From contig CM055095.1 in NCBI GenBank assembly GCA_029204225.1, positions 12,920,530-12,984,529 on the forward strand: 64,000 bases of DNA. The letters are read 5' to 3'. Both the position numbers and the translations under genes were made by a program. The notes below the pieces were generated by a model. That model was not told where the DNA came from. It did no database searches and worked only from the letters and a program-made list of their open reading frames with translations. Every line of letters begins with the position of its first letter. Positions within the stretch are counted from its first letter, which is position 1. Of this stretch, positions 1-11,736 are shown in pieces. This stretch comes from Diphasiastrum complanatum. Its lineage: Eukaryota > Streptophyta > Lycopodiopsida > Lycopodiales > Lycopodiaceae.

Positions 1-176
1 GCGACACTTGTGCTAATTCGGTTTTTAAGCCATTTCAGACACTTTGCATAAAATGCGAGAAATGCAAAAAATGCGACACTACATTTTTACAAGCAATTTC
101 TGACAGGCGAGAAAAGCGAAAAATGCGACACTGCATTTTTACACGAGATTCTACGCAGGCGACATTTGCAAAGGTT
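1..176 (+). repeat. Truncated 5' LTR remnant of copia element A
   Basis: This stretch matches the internal part of the downstream LTR (about 1493-1616): both contain the gcgacacttgtgctaa block, a run of aaatgcga motifs and end in aaggttg. The 5' copy has an extra tandem copy of the gcgacact-catttttac unit. At about 176 the LTR homology stops and integrase coding sequence begins directly, so the end of the LTR, the primer-binding site, gag and protease have been deleted. The start of the LTR lies outside the window. Confidence 0.7.
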
Positions 177-1258
177 GTACATGCATCATAACAAATTGGT
201 CAAGGATATGAATATCAATCCTGTGTCTATAGCTAACCAGATTGTCTGTGAAAATTGTTTACTAGGGAAACAACCTAGAACAAAATTTCCAAGAGGACAA
301 GCCAAGAGAGCGAAGTCCATTCTATTACTGATTCACAGTGACTTATGTGGTCCTATGAGCGTACCCTCCTTGGGTCAAGCTCTATGTTTTATCATATTCA
401 TTGATGACTACTTCCAGTTCACCGGAATCATGTTCATAAAAAAACAAGTCAGAAGCATTCAATTGCTTCAAAGAATTTAAGCAATATGCTTAGAATCAGA
501 CTGGCCAGAGAATCAAGGCCCTGCGGTCTGATTCATGGGGAGAGTACCTATCAAATGAAATGGCAGACTACTTATCATCATGTGGCGTGCACCATCAGTT
601 CACAGCCAGCTACACTCCACATCAGCCAATGTAGGGGTCTGTCACAACAACTCCATTCTCCATCGATAGGCATCGACCTACGAATGTTCAAATGCAGGAG
701 TTTGTCCCAACAACTCCACTCACCATCGATGGGCCCAGACCCATGACTGTTCAACCACAAGCTGCACTCACACTAATCACATATTCAGATTCAGATTGGG
801 TAGGAGACGTGGGTACCAAAAAATCCACATCAGGTTATATTTGTTTCCTTGCAGGAGGATCCATTTCATGGAATAGCAAAAAGCAGAAATGCATTTGGTT
901 GTCCTTTACATAATCCGAATATGTTGCAGCTACATCAGCAGTGAAGGAGATAATTTAACTCAGAAGGCTACTACAGAATCTGCAATTTCCACAGATCGGT
1001 CCAACCATACTCCAGTGCGACAATCAAAGCTGCATAGCTCTATCTCTGAACCCACGAACTCATAATAGAACTAAGCATATAGAAGTTTAGTTCCATTTTT
1101 TTAGAGAAAGTTTTAAATAAAGATGTTGTACTAAGTTACTGTCATACAGACAGTATGTTGGCTAATATTTTGACATAGCCATTGTCTAGAGATAAACATT
1201 CTACTTTAGTAGATATGATAAATCTCAATTGCAGTTCAGATTCGTAGCATTAAGCTTA
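165..1258 (+). pseudogene. Copia element A: integrase fragment fused by deletion to RNase H
   Basis: Ty1/copia polyprotein remains. The first part (about 165-635) reads as the end of the zinc-binding pre-integrase domain (VCENCLLGKQ) and the integrase core start (HSDLCGPM, FIDDY), followed in another frame by a SWGEYLS block. Integrase stops near 635. After a short tandem duplication, the C-terminal RNase H begins at about 775 with YSDSDWVGD, then SEYVA and CDNQSCIAL, which are the acidic residues of copia RNase H. The whole reverse transcriptase between them is missing. Several in-frame stops and frameshifts show that it is dead. The order and strand fit the LTR that follows. Confidence 0.85.
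641..758 (+). repeat. 63-bp tandem duplication inside copia A
   Basis: Two diverged copies in direct tandem begin at 641 (gtcacaacaactccattc) and 704 (gtcccaacaactccactc), and each ends in a tgttcaa block. They sit exactly at the deletion junction between integrase and RNase H. Confidence 0.75.
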
Positions 1259-1266
1259 AGGGGGAG
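1258..1266 (+). other. Polypurine tract of copia A
   Basis: The run aagggggag immediately precedes the TGTTGG start of the 3' LTR. This is the expected plus-strand primer site of an LTR retrotransposon. Confidence 0.8.
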
Positions 1267-2372
1267 TGTTGGAATTTTATCTAACTCCTACTCATCCCAA
1301 CAGCCCTTCTTCCTTCTCTCAATTTTACTCTCTCAAATGAAACCTGCTGAAAATGAACTGTTTTTCAACAGTCTGTATTTTTAGACTGATTGTCGCTATA
1401 GTCTATATTTTTACTCAGGAATTTCCATTGGCGAAAAACCCAACAGTGTCGCCTTTCCACCTTCAGGCTATCATGAGCAACTAAGTGTTTTGCGACACTT
1501 GTGCTAACTCAACTTTTAGGCCATTTCAGGCACTTCGCATAAAATGCGACAAATGTGAAAAATGCGACACTGCATTTTTACACGGGATTCCACATAGGCA
1601 ACAATTGCGAAGGTTGCCCTTAAGTAAAGGCAAAGGCCAAAAGCCAAGGAGTGTCACGACGACCGTGTGCAGATTTACAAGGGATCCCAAGTACAGACCA
1701 TTATGTCTTCACGCTCCAATAATAAATTGGTCTATTGATCAGTTTAACAACTGTTAACTATCTTGCAATTATAAAGTTAAGATAACATGCGATGTTCCAG
1801 CTGCTATATAAGAAAAATGAGCGATTGAAGAGATGGATGTATGACTGAGAAAGATATACTCCAACAGAGATCAAATGACCAAAATGGGTCTTCTAGTAGC
1901 TGACTCCTCAGAGTTAGTGATTATAGAAAGAGAGAGATATATTCAAAACTTTAGCAATTGATTTGAGTTTGTAAGGAGGATCACGCGCTTATCAGCGCAA
2001 TTGTATTGTGGTCTGATTGTTGTTTTACGACATTATATAGATTCGCTACTACTCTACATCTTTGCATTCTTGTTGAATGAAACTAACTCTCACTCCTCTT
2101 ACACAAACATCATTATAAGAAAATGTATGGTTGTCTCTGACGCCTAAGTCATTTCTACATTCTCTTCATTTCAGGTTATCAGCATTAGAGGATTGCATGG
2201 ATGTCTCAAATGCCTAATCGTTTATGCAATCTCTCTTTCACGAGAGTCTAAGACTCCTACACTGATAATATTATTCAACACAAAAGAATAGCTCACAATC
2301 TCCGTTCTCTAAGTAATCCACGATCCTAGTAACACAGTTATTACTGTTCTTTCATCATTGTATTCACCAACA
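1267..2372 (+). repeat. 3' LTR of copia element A (1,106 bp)
   Basis: It begins TGTTGG right after the polypurine tract and ends CCAACA at 2372, a perfect short inverted repeat with canonical TG...CA ends. A TATA-like ctatataa lies at about 1804. An internal block (1493-1616) repeats at 1-176, which identifies it as LTR sequence. The exact 3' end rests on the inverted termini, because the other flank is outside the window and no target-site duplication can be checked. Confidence 0.75.
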
Positions 2373-4123
2373 AAGGTTTGGATTGATAAGTAAAATCAAA
2401 TAATGTGCAAATGATGGCCATGTGGCCAAACAAGTCAAATGACCAAAATACATAGCTCGATTTGCCAAATTCAAGATAATTGTGTGAGAAAATATATGCT
2501 TTTTAAACATTTGATATGATGGAAAGATTGATCAAAAGTAAAAAAAAAATGGGGATTGAATTTTAGAGATGGAATTTTATGAATTCCATGAGGACAAAAA
2601 TTTTAGGAAAAAAAGTATGCTATGTCATTGATTAACCCCAGTTGACCAAGCTTCACAGCAGGCACTGAAAATATCATTGTTAATGTTCAAGGGCCTTATG
2701 CATCCTATATTCAATAATATCCAATGATAATAGCTATGACTATTTATTGTCCTAAGAACTAGGCTTAGATTTTATTAAAGGTGACACTTTATTTTTAGGC
2801 ATAGGATGTGAGGATCCAGAAATACTAAAGGTAGAAGGGTGGTGTACTAGTCTACATATGTCAAGCACTATTTTCTATCCATCACATTGTTCTATGATTG
2901 CTAGTGTATACAATACATGTTGCTAGCTGGTGTGCTTGTTCTACTCATAATTAGGCTTACTCTCATGCCATGGTTATCCTAGTATCAGATGTCTACTTCT
3001 CAGCTAGTTGGGTTGTATTGACTTATATATCTAGCTCCTATTGGTTGTTTATTATCCTAGGTCATTCTTGAGAGTCATCACAATATCTGCCACATGAATA
3101 TAAAGAATTGAGACAACTTGGCTCTTTCTAGTGACATTCTAGAATTTTTATTTTGCTTCTCCCAACTTTGGATCAACATTTAATGGCTTTGTGGCATTAT
3201 ACTAGTTCAGTCACTAGAAATGTACAATTAAAAGTACTTGTTTTTTTCCAACATACAAGTGGAATTTCTTTAGCTAAAACCATAATTCAAAGCTTGGTAT
3301 GTCTCATATGTGATAGATATGCTTTGCTACTATGATACGATATCCTATTGCAAAAGGAAGCCCTAAATTAAAAATAGAAATGTTTTTTCAAACATGCAAA
3401 AATACACTAAAACAAGATGAATTTTGAAAATGTGGAATTTGTAACAAGCGATATCCACTCTTTCTCTCAAAAATTTTCTATTAGCAATTTAAGTGCACAT
3501 ACATACAAGCTCATTGAAAAACATTCATTGAAAATTAAAACAAGTAGCAAAATGTAGATTAAATATCAATCTGCTACAAATATGATATTGAATAATAAGA
3601 TAAATAGAATATTTTAATATGTGCTTCAAGGATTTGAATGACCTCAAGTGATGAAAACATGGAGTCATTGCAATCAACACATGTTTGAGGTAACAAGACC
3701 AATCATGAAAATATTGTGCTAATTACATGTCCATAACTCAATGTAGCAGTGGAAAGTAACTTTTGCCAAAAAAAAATTTCGTAGTTTAGATTAAGAATAT
3801 GTACCAACAAAATAGGCTCGATTTAACTTTAAAACACCCTAATGGAAACAAAAACGATAGTAAGAATGAGAAGCCACCTTTGATGACACGTGAAAGTTCA
3901 TGTGGTTGTGAAGTTAAAGTTAAATAGACTTTGCAATGCTTATAGTTGTTGAGATCATTCTGCAAATGAATAATTTGATTGACAACTTGAAGACAACTCT
4001 TCAAGCTAATAGATGATTTTCAAACCCAAAACTATACAAGGAAACCATTACTACATATCTTGTCATTTATATTCGTCATCATGGCTATAACTCAAAGAAG
4101 TGCTTCAATCCTTCACAAGGTTG
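2373..4123. other. AT-rich intergenic stretch, no gene recognised
   Basis: Only short random ORFs are present. There is no recognisable domain, RNA gene or element boundary. It lies between the copia 3' LTR and the stop codon of the B3 gene, so the lower part is where the 3' UTR and polyadenylation site of that gene would be expected. Confidence 0.5.
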
Positions 4124-6000
4124 TCAATCATGCTCAAGTTCATCATTCAAAGTCATAAGTGTACATATGATTATATGTATTTTGTCAATATCATATACTA
4201 CCCACATGTCAAGGTCATCAATCATAGATGTGGTTTTATTTGTTTGATCATTCATCCAAATGTCCACATCGTCAAACATGTCAAGGTCAACATCAACCAC
4301 GTGAAGGTCGTCTATTGTACCTGTGATTCTATTTACTTGATCTTCACCATGTAGAGGTAGATTATGCTCTTCATACTTTTTGCCTTGAAACTCTAATGGC
4401 AAATTCATATCTCCAAACATTTGAATTTCATCCCTTGACGATGTGTTTTCACTAGGCTTCATGCTATGTGTAGGTAGGGGATTCTCCTCAACTATTGCAC
4501 CTTGACAATCTAAAAGAAAACAAGCATCATGCTCCTTCCTCTTTCTATCTTCTTCTTGAGATGGACAAGTCAAGGGAAGTCTTAGAGCATTGCTAGATGT
4601 TATAGATAATCTTTCTAGAGCTTTCTCTGCAAAAACAACCTATAAAAAATAACAGAAATGAGTGAACCTTTTTGAAAGAAATGTTTTTGTAGAAATATGA
4701 GATCAAAATCTTATACCCTTTTTGTGATTTTTAAAATATATTATGGATATCAAACTAAGTGAATACTGAGTACTTACATATTTTCCAAGAGCATGATTTT
4801 TGTAGATGATTATCACGTCTTTGGCTTTCAGATCATGATACGTGACAAATTCTCCTGCACTCAAAATAAGACAAGTCAAAATCTCTCTAGAGCGTCATTG
4901 TGGGTTTACTTCATGCTAACAAACGAACTATTGTTGCTATCCATTGAGGTTGATAGGTCATTTTCAAATAAATCTCCTCACGATAGCTTAAGATTGAGTG
5001 TTTCTACCACTGGAGCCTCATTCCAAACATTGCAGAGCTGAACCTGAAAGGGATCCTAGAGGCTAGAAAGGCAATACTCACCAGTGTTTTTAAGCAAATA
5101 CATTCGACTTTTGTTGTTTCGCCAATGACTGCAGTCAGCCCAGATTATAGAAAGTTTGTTTCGTCATTGAAAAATCACAAATGCATGCAATGCATGAGTA
5201 ATAAACCTTGAGCTCCTAACAGTATAATCATTATAGTGGTTTCAATATTGAGAATCTATTTTCGTTATGCATTATAGGGAACTGATCGACAAAGCAACGT
5301 CGATGATACTGATACCTGAATTTGAAATTCCACTTACGAGCTCCAGTAAAGTCTTCCATTGCAAGGAACACGTTTTCTCCATTGCCTAAAGAAGGCAAAA
5401 ATTTCTCTGCTTGCGTCTGCGGTTGTTTAACCAGGACCTTATTTAGCGTTTGAACTCAACTTACGCAACCAAAGCGATAACACGTAAATGTATATTTTAC
5501 ATTTTATAATCTCCGAAAAAATTATTCCCGTATTGGAAGTCATTTTGACAAAGTTACTTATCAATTAGTTAATTGTTCACTTCGATATTATCTCATAGAT
5601 CAAAATGTGAACGAGTAATCTTGACATTACAAGACTGGTTAAATGATTGATATAAACAAATATTGACCATTAAAACTTGGGTGCGTTTATGAGCAGCAAG
5701 TTAGATGTAAGCTTGAAGGAAGCAATTTGGTTATAATTCAGGCCTTTTTTAGGCTATAAACAAGATTAATGAGGCCTATTACGATTTGATGATTAGCAAG
5801 GGGATGGCTAGAACACTGAAAACAGTTACTCACCTTTGGTAAAATGATTCTCCCAACGCTCCCAACATCAGTTGGTGTCAACTCTTTTTGTAGTAAATAG
5901 ATAAGTTCATCATCCTTTGTCATCGTAACATACAATGAAAATCAGCACTACTTCATTATATGCAGATGACAAACCCAATCCATGACAATGTGTGTGTGTG

Positions 6001-6080
<80 letters not shown>

Positions 6081-6788
6081 TCACCTCACCTCACTAGCTA
6101 CTACAATCTATCTGCTTGTTTAGAGTGCAATTGAGAAAGCTTGTGCAACAATTTTCACAATCAGGTCTTCCAATCAGTGGTGAGGTGGTCAGGACTTCCT
6201 TTCTCTCCTTGAAGTCACGATTTTAACTTAAATCCCATCATGAACAAGGAGATACTAAACGATGACATACATACAAGAGAAAGAAAAAACAAAAGGATCG
6301 TCACCACCAGAAGTTTGAATTGCTTCGATAGATACCTTGTTTATGTTTTTGGTAATGGCGGTGGAGTTATTTGATTCACGATGACTATTGTGATTTTGAC
6401 TAGCTGCTGCAATTACAGAAGGATGAGTTGCCCCTCGTCTAGACTTTCCCCAAGCACGTTCATGAGCATGTTTGGATGATGGCCATACACTTGATCTTGG
6501 AGACAGCAATCCGTAATATTCCTTTTTATGGTGGAGAACTGAGCGCTTCTTTCTTGCGATGCGACTCTGAGTACGAGCATAGCTAGCTGCATCTAATATA
6601 TGTAATTCACCGACACTGTTGACATTAGGGGCCGACGGCAGCATGTGTGTGATTGAACACTTATCTGCGTAGCTACAGCCCATGTATTGTTGTAGATCTA
6701 AGACTTGATCCTGCTGCTTGCTTCCATTACCAACACTAGTTGTATTGACCATTTTTGAGAGAGAATAATCGTCATAGCCATCGGCCAT
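4124..6788 (-). CDS. B3-domain transcription factor, ABI3/FUS3/LEC2-like
   Basis: Six exons join in frame to about 424 residues: 6336-6788, 5834-5914, 5316-5416, 5082-5128, 4778-4854 and 4124-4639, with GT/AG ends throughout (intron 1 acceptor read as caaag). Exons 2-5 and the start of exon 6 encode a whole B3 DNA-binding domain (about residues 152-258): LLQKELTPTDVGSVGRIILP, AMEDFTGARKWNFKF, NNKSRMYLL, GEFV and a GKYV end, the signature of the ABI3/FUS3/LEC2 group. In that family B3 binds RY (CATGCA) elements and controls embryo or spore maturation genes in the nucleus. Exon 1 has a basic cluster (RIARKKR, about residues 76-82) reminiscent of the B2 region of ABI3. The C-terminal exon is strongly acidic at about residues 362-404 (FDDVD, IDDLD), a possible activation region. 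The ATG has A at -3 and G at +4. WPNN of relatives is WRNN here. Orthology within the group is not resolved. Confidence 0.85.
6005..6077. repeat. (GA)n microsatellite in intron 1 of the B3 gene
   Basis: An uninterrupted AG dinucleotide run of about 73 bp lies inside the intron between exon 1 and the first B3 exon, about 90 bp upstream of the exon 2 acceptor in transcript sense. Confidence 0.95.
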
Positions 6789-7029
6789 TCTGACCAGATA
6801 TATCCGAGAAATCCCGAGTACACCAGCTCAAGAAAAAAATATTCACAGAATCAACAAGGATGATCACTGGACAAGGCCTAAACTATGCGTACTGCTACTC
6901 AAGATATTGTTGTCACTTTGAATTTGCAGGGAGCATCGTGTCTCCAAGCACTAAACGCAGAGCGAGAAAGGGAGAGGCGATTGTAGCACCGGCTCACGGT
7001 AATAAAGCGAGAGACCTGACCTTGCCGTT

Positions 7030-7072
7030 GGGCGGCGCGCCTCTCTCTCTCTCTCTCTCATATATTATACAT
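7030..7072 (-). promoter_or_regulatory. Possible core promoter of the B3 gene
   Basis: On the minus strand a TATA-like gtataatatatgag (about 7058-7071) is followed by a GA run and a GC-rich block, leaving about 240 nt to the ATG at 6788. This is a common layout for plant promoters with GA-rich 5' leaders. It is inferred from position and motif only. Confidence 0.35.
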
Positions 7073-7079
7073 AGCAATT

Positions 7080-7400
7080 ATAAAGATGTATTGTCGGACA
7101 AATAATAAGGAATGTACGAATAAAAAGAGAAAAACGAAGTGATCACATAAGATCCAAGGGAGAGGTCCTCCATGGCTCCCTTGGATGGATGTTAGATGGA
7201 TGTAGTAAATTTGGAGGTCCTCTCCATCCATCCTTTTAAGTTTTTCAATGGCTTTCCCTACAAGATACTTTGATAATTGTTGATTCGATACCTTTTCGAG
7301 CAGACACCTATTTTTTATTCTTGTGTATTTCTGCAGAGTGTTCGACTATACAAGTAATTATATACAGCAAATGAATGTATCTAGATTAGCTTCTCAATGT
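7080..7400. other. Intergenic stretch upstream of the B3 gene
   Basis: No coding signal. It contains a short inverted pair, agagg(t)cctccatggctccc and the diverged ggtcctctccatccatcc, at 7161-7231. Confidence 0.4.
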
Positions 7401-7433
<33 letters not shown>

Positions 7434-7480
7434 GGGGGAGGGAGGGAGAGAGAGAGAGAGGGAGGGAGGGAGGGAGGGGA
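7401..7480. repeat. Compound GA / poly-G / GGGA microsatellite
   Basis: A GA run (7401-7422) is followed by about 16 consecutive G (7423-7438), then GGGA and GA units. No coding meaning. Confidence 0.95.
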
Positions 7481-7539
7481 TAGAAATCCAACATGTACCT
7501 CAAGGACCTCAAGCTAATATGATTGAGCCGAAAGCATCC

Positions 7540-7811
7540 TCAAGTTAGGATCATTGGATAATACCACCTGATCAATATCTAGATGCTAGTCATGGTAAAT
7601 ATGTTATATACGCTGCTACAAAACAACAACAATTGATAAATGGGCTTTGGTTGTGGAAAAAATCATCAAATAGCTGAATGTCCAGATAAAGACAAATTCC
7701 AACCATTTTGTCATGAATGCGGTGGATATGGACATTGTTATAAAAATTGGTCGGCCAGTCCAAAAGTACCAACACCAACTACAACTACATTAGTCGATTT
7801 GGTTTTAATCA
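7540..7811 (+). pseudogene. Tat-like gypsy element T1: gag zinc-knuckle region, 5' part
   Basis: In plus-strand frames this reads CGKNHQIAECP, FCHECGGYGHCYKN and VPTPTTTTLVDLVLI. The pattern parallels the gag of element T2 (CYGCNKGHRIAECP, FCRECSYGHCYKNC at 19400-19510). The reading frame stops at the insertion of gypsy C and resumes at 15106 (IIPRQTV), so this is one gag cut in two. Sequence just upstream also resembles T2 gag, with a frameshift. Confidence 0.75.
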
Positions 7812-8359
7812 TATAAGGGAAGCTCCTTAGATATTGCTTACAAATCCTAAACACAAAAGGATAACACACTGTGAAGAAACCACCCAACCAAGTAGAAGCA
7901 TCCAATCAAACTCTAGAAGCCTCACCCCCAAGCCAAGGAACAAGAAGCATGAATGTAGAGTGAGAGCCTGGCAATGAATATAGAGTGAGAGCCTGGAAAT
8001 GAATCAAGAACCATGATGAGGAATAGGGCGAGTTTGGTCCTCTTATATAGAGCCTAATGCATCCTGGGCACATAGCCATGCATATCCCTATGTTCCCTAT
8101 ACATATATTCACCTAGAATAGAGTCCTATGCATGGACCAACTATTCATAGAATTGCAATTGATAACTCTACACATGCATACACTGTCTCATTATCTTGTC
8201 TAAACTCCACTTAGTGTGTTCTGGGCCTCACAAGGATATTAGTTACTTTCAGGTCATGTCCAGTATGACGTGGCATAACTAACAACTTGTTTCACTGGAG
8301 TACCGTGTATCCAAGACTAGGAGTATACTGTATCCTATGTACTGGTCATGGACATAACA
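7812..8359 (-). repeat. 3' LTR of gypsy C
   Basis: Near-identical to 14582-15104, with an extra short duplication of gaatatagagtgagagcctg at about 7975-8000. On the minus strand it starts TGTTATGTCC and ends CCCTTATA, so the ends are TG...TA and not TG...CA. A TATA-like ctctatataagagg lies at about 8035-8050. Confidence 0.9.
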
Positions 8360-8374
8360 TTCTTTCCTCCTTAA
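8360..8374 (-). other. Polypurine tract of gypsy C
   Basis: On the minus strand aaggaggaaagaa directly precedes the 3' LTR, as required for plus-strand priming. Confidence 0.8.
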
Positions 8375-8387
8375 ACTGTTTCTATCC

Positions 8388-9480
8388 TTAGAAACTAAAA
8401 TTCGAGAAATTCTTTTGTATGCTATCAACTCTCTCCCACAAATCATCATCCTCAGTATGACCCTTCCACCGAATTAAGCACTCAGAGATAGAACGATTTC
8501 TCAATTGTTTATCTCTGGTTCTAAGCACTTTCTCAGGTTTCAAAGGTACACTAAGTGACAAATCTTCCAAATGCGATAAATCCTCATCCGATCCAACTAT
8601 ATCACCATCATGTAAACTTAGTTTCAAACAACTTACATGAAACACTAGGTGTGCAGTCAATTTTTCTTGAAGATCGAGTTCATACGCCAAAGAACCAATT
8701 CTACGTACAATCCTGAAAGGTCCACAATAACGGGTAGACAACTTATAATGCTTCCGTGTACGTAATGTCTTAGAATCTTTTGGAATCCTAAGATATACCC
8801 AGTCATCAACTTTAAAATCTCTTGGAGATCTCTTAAAATCGATATAGTGTTTAGCTCTATCTTGAGCACTTCGGATACTATCCTTAGCTACTTGCAACAT
8901 TTCTTGCATATCATGCAAAAAAATCAGCAACCTTCAAGATCTTAACAGACTTTGTCTCAATATTTACTGGAGATCTAGGTTGAAAACCGTACATAAGCAT
9001 AAATGGACTGTAACCTATAGCAAAATGTTTTCTACTATTATATGCAAACTCAACCAGTGGGAGATAATCTTCCCAATGAGATTTCCTGTGAGAAACATAC
9101 GTCCTCAAAATATCTTCCATAGTTTGATTAGTCATTTCTGTCTTGCCATCTGATTCAAGATGATCAGAAGAACTCAAACTCAAAGACGTTTCCAGTTTAT
9201 GGAATACTGCTGATCAAAAGTGACCTGTGAACTTAGGATCTCTATCACTAACAATGTCACTTGGCAGACCATACAACCAAAATAATCTTTCAACAAAGAT
9301 CTGGGCTAAATCAGAAGCCTTTATAGTTGACTTGACTGGTATGAATGCAGCTAACTTAGTTAACCGATCCACTACAACCCAAAGAGAATCATTTTGCCAT
9401 TGGTTCTTTGGAAGTCCAACTACAAAATCCATAGATATGCTTTCCCATTTCTTATTTGGGATATCTAACGGATGCAACAA
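8388..9480 (-). pseudogene. Gypsy C integrase core and chromodomain-like tail
   Basis: Minus-strand frames, in order: integrase start (MDFVVGLPKNQ, VVVDRLTKLAAF), the second catalytic Asp (IVSDRDPKFTGHF), a short frame break near 9210, the Glu region (DGKTEMTNQTMED) and FAYNSRKH, then another frame break near 8930. The rest is the C-terminal domain (VYLRIPKDSKTLR, GPFRIVRRIG, FHVSCLK) and a chromodomain-like end (CLIRWKGHTEDDDLWE). The tail reads to a stop at 8388, just before the polypurine tract. In chromoviruses such a tail targets integration to marked chromatin. Confidence 0.85.
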
Positions 9481-9540
9481 ACCACCAGCCTTATGGCGTT
9501 CAGCCTTTGCTAGTTGATAGGGCTTGCATTTAACAACATA

Positions 9541-10325
9541 TCACTCGACATATGGCTTGAGCTTTGGCCAATAGAATTCCCTCTTAACCAAGTCCAGAGT
9601 CTTGTGTATATCGAGATGTCCTGCATAGGGTATGTCATGACATTCAAACAAAATCTTCCGTTTGAGCTCATCATCACCAGGTATGCAAACTTTTCCATTC
9701 CGAAATAGTAATCCATCGCGAATGGTGAACTGTTCCACAATCTTCTTACCTTTCTTAGTTAGTTGAGTCCCATGTGTTTCTGACTCAACACTGTCCACAT
9801 TTCTTCCGGTCTGAACAATGTTCCAAATGTGACCAGAATGAGAATCTGATTCATATTTTTCTCTCAGCAAAAATATAGATTTGTAGAAATCTGGGTGAAT
9901 GACAACTCGTTCAGTTCATCGATCCGACTAAGAGCATCTGCAACTTGATTAGAGCTGTCTCTTATGTAACAGATTTCATGATCGAATTCTTGCATCAATT
10001 TAGCCCATCGAGCTTTTCTCCCCCGAAGATCATGTTGATTACAAAAATACTTAAGAGGCTAGTGATCCGTATACACTACAAACTTACTACCATACAAGTA
10101 GTGTCTCCAGGTTTTAAGTGCATGGATTACAACAAATAATTCCTTTTCCCACGTAGTATAACGCAACTGAGGACCAATGAATTTTTTGCTTTCAAACGCT
10201 AGTGGCCTATCCATTTGTAATAGAACTGCTCCAACTGCAACATCACTTGCGTCTGTTCTCATGACGTAAGGTAAATTTGGATTTGCAATTTGTAACACGG
10301 GAGCTGAAACAATCATTGTTTTCAA
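9541..10325 (-). pseudogene. Gypsy C RNase H and H2C2 zinc-finger region
   Basis: 10059-10325 reads as RNase H (MRTDASDVAVGAVL, LAFESKKF, VYTDH). After disrupted sequence, 9541-9870 carries the integrase N-terminal zinc region (ECHDIPYAGHLDIHKT, EFYWPKLKPYV); the Cys pair expected next is degraded (KCKPYQ). Frames change at least twice between RT and integrase. Confidence 0.8.
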
Positions 10326-10329
10326 AACA

Positions 10330-11736
10330 CTAATTCAATTCCTCGTTCCAAACAACAAGCGGACTAGGTTGATTCCTCTTTTTCTTTTTATTAACAATTT
10401 CTTTTGTCAGATTATTAAGCGGTGTTGCTAACTTAGCATAATTCTCAATAAAGAAACGTGTAAAACCTAAAAAAGGCTTTACCTGCCTCACAGTTTTCGG
10501 AATTGGCCACTCAATCACAATCTTGATTTTATCCTCGTCAATCTTGATCCCATTTACTGTGATCTTATGACCAAGATAAAACAACTCTTTCTTAAAGAAC
10601 TCACACTTGGACTCTTTAGCGTAGAGTAACTCCTAACGGAGTTTCATCAAGACGATTTTTAAGTGTTCTACGTGTTCCACCAAGGATTTACTGTAAACGA
10701 GAATGTCGTCTAAGAATACTACTACAAACTTCCCCAAATATGGACGAAATAAATCGTTCATCATTTGCTGGAATGTTGCTGGAGCATTCGTTAATCCAAA
10801 TGGCAACACTAGAAATTCATAATGACCAAATCTAGAACAAAATCCTGTCTTTTATACATCTTCTGACTTAATTTTTATTTGATGGTACCCTGTCCTGAGA
10901 TCTATCTTGGTGAAATACCGTGCTCCACCTAAGCGATCTACAAGGTCATCCATCCTGGGTAATGGATATTTATTCTTTATACTCACTTTATTAAGCCCCT
11001 TGTAATCCACACACATCCTGAAACCTCCATCTTTCGTCGCTTTAAGAAGAACAGGAGCGCCCCGTGGTGATTTACTAGGTTGTATATGTCCCATCCTCAA
11101 ATAGTTTTCTATTTGATTTGAAATCTTTGTTTCCTCTTTCTGAGAGAACCTGTAAGGTTGTCTAGAGACAGGTTGACTTCCTGGAATTAGCTCAATCCTA
11201 TGGTCTACTGACCTAGACGGTGGTAAACCATGAGGTAATTCAGATGGAAAAACATCCCTAAATTCATTTATGATCTGTTCTTTCACTGCTTGTTCATGAT
11301 CTAAATTTACTGTGTTAAGAATTACTGAGAATTCACAACCATTTAGATTCATTTCAGGAACATCCACAACTTGAATAGCATAAATTGAAAAAACTTCATA
11401 CTCAGAATAATCCAATGCTTTCATTTTATTAACTGTAAAAATATGATCCAACGGACGTACAAAATTACTGCCAAATAATGTAACTACCTTATCACCCTCC
11501 TTGAAAGTGAGAACATGCTTCTCAAAATCAATGAACAGAGAAGGCGATTTCCTAAATAACCATTCGTTACGTAAAATTAAATCAATACGAGCTAGGTCTA
11601 AAACATGAAAATTAACTAATTCTGTGTGTCCTTGCACCAAAACTGAGAGCTTCGAGACTTTTATGTTCCAAGTCTCCAACTCTACTCTTGAAGCTAGATA
11701 AACTTTATATCTATGATTGCTGGCTTCAGTTCCCAA
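10330..11736 (-). pseudogene. Gypsy C reverse transcriptase
   Basis: The segment begins with the end of the protease domain, then the conserved lead-in ([31 protein letters not shown]), palm motifs ([24 protein letters not shown]), a stop after SEDV near 10852, [11 protein letters not shown] and the catalytic box [12 protein letters not shown] at about 10700. A stop then precedes the thumb (FYLGHKITVNG, FLGFTRFFIENYAK). The catalytic aspartates are intact, but the frame is interrupted. Confidence 0.9.

Noticed and set aside
6860..7105. Plus-strand ORF of 81 codons upstream of the B3 gene
   Set aside because: No domain, and it overlaps the inferred promoter and 5' UTR on the other strand; likely chance.
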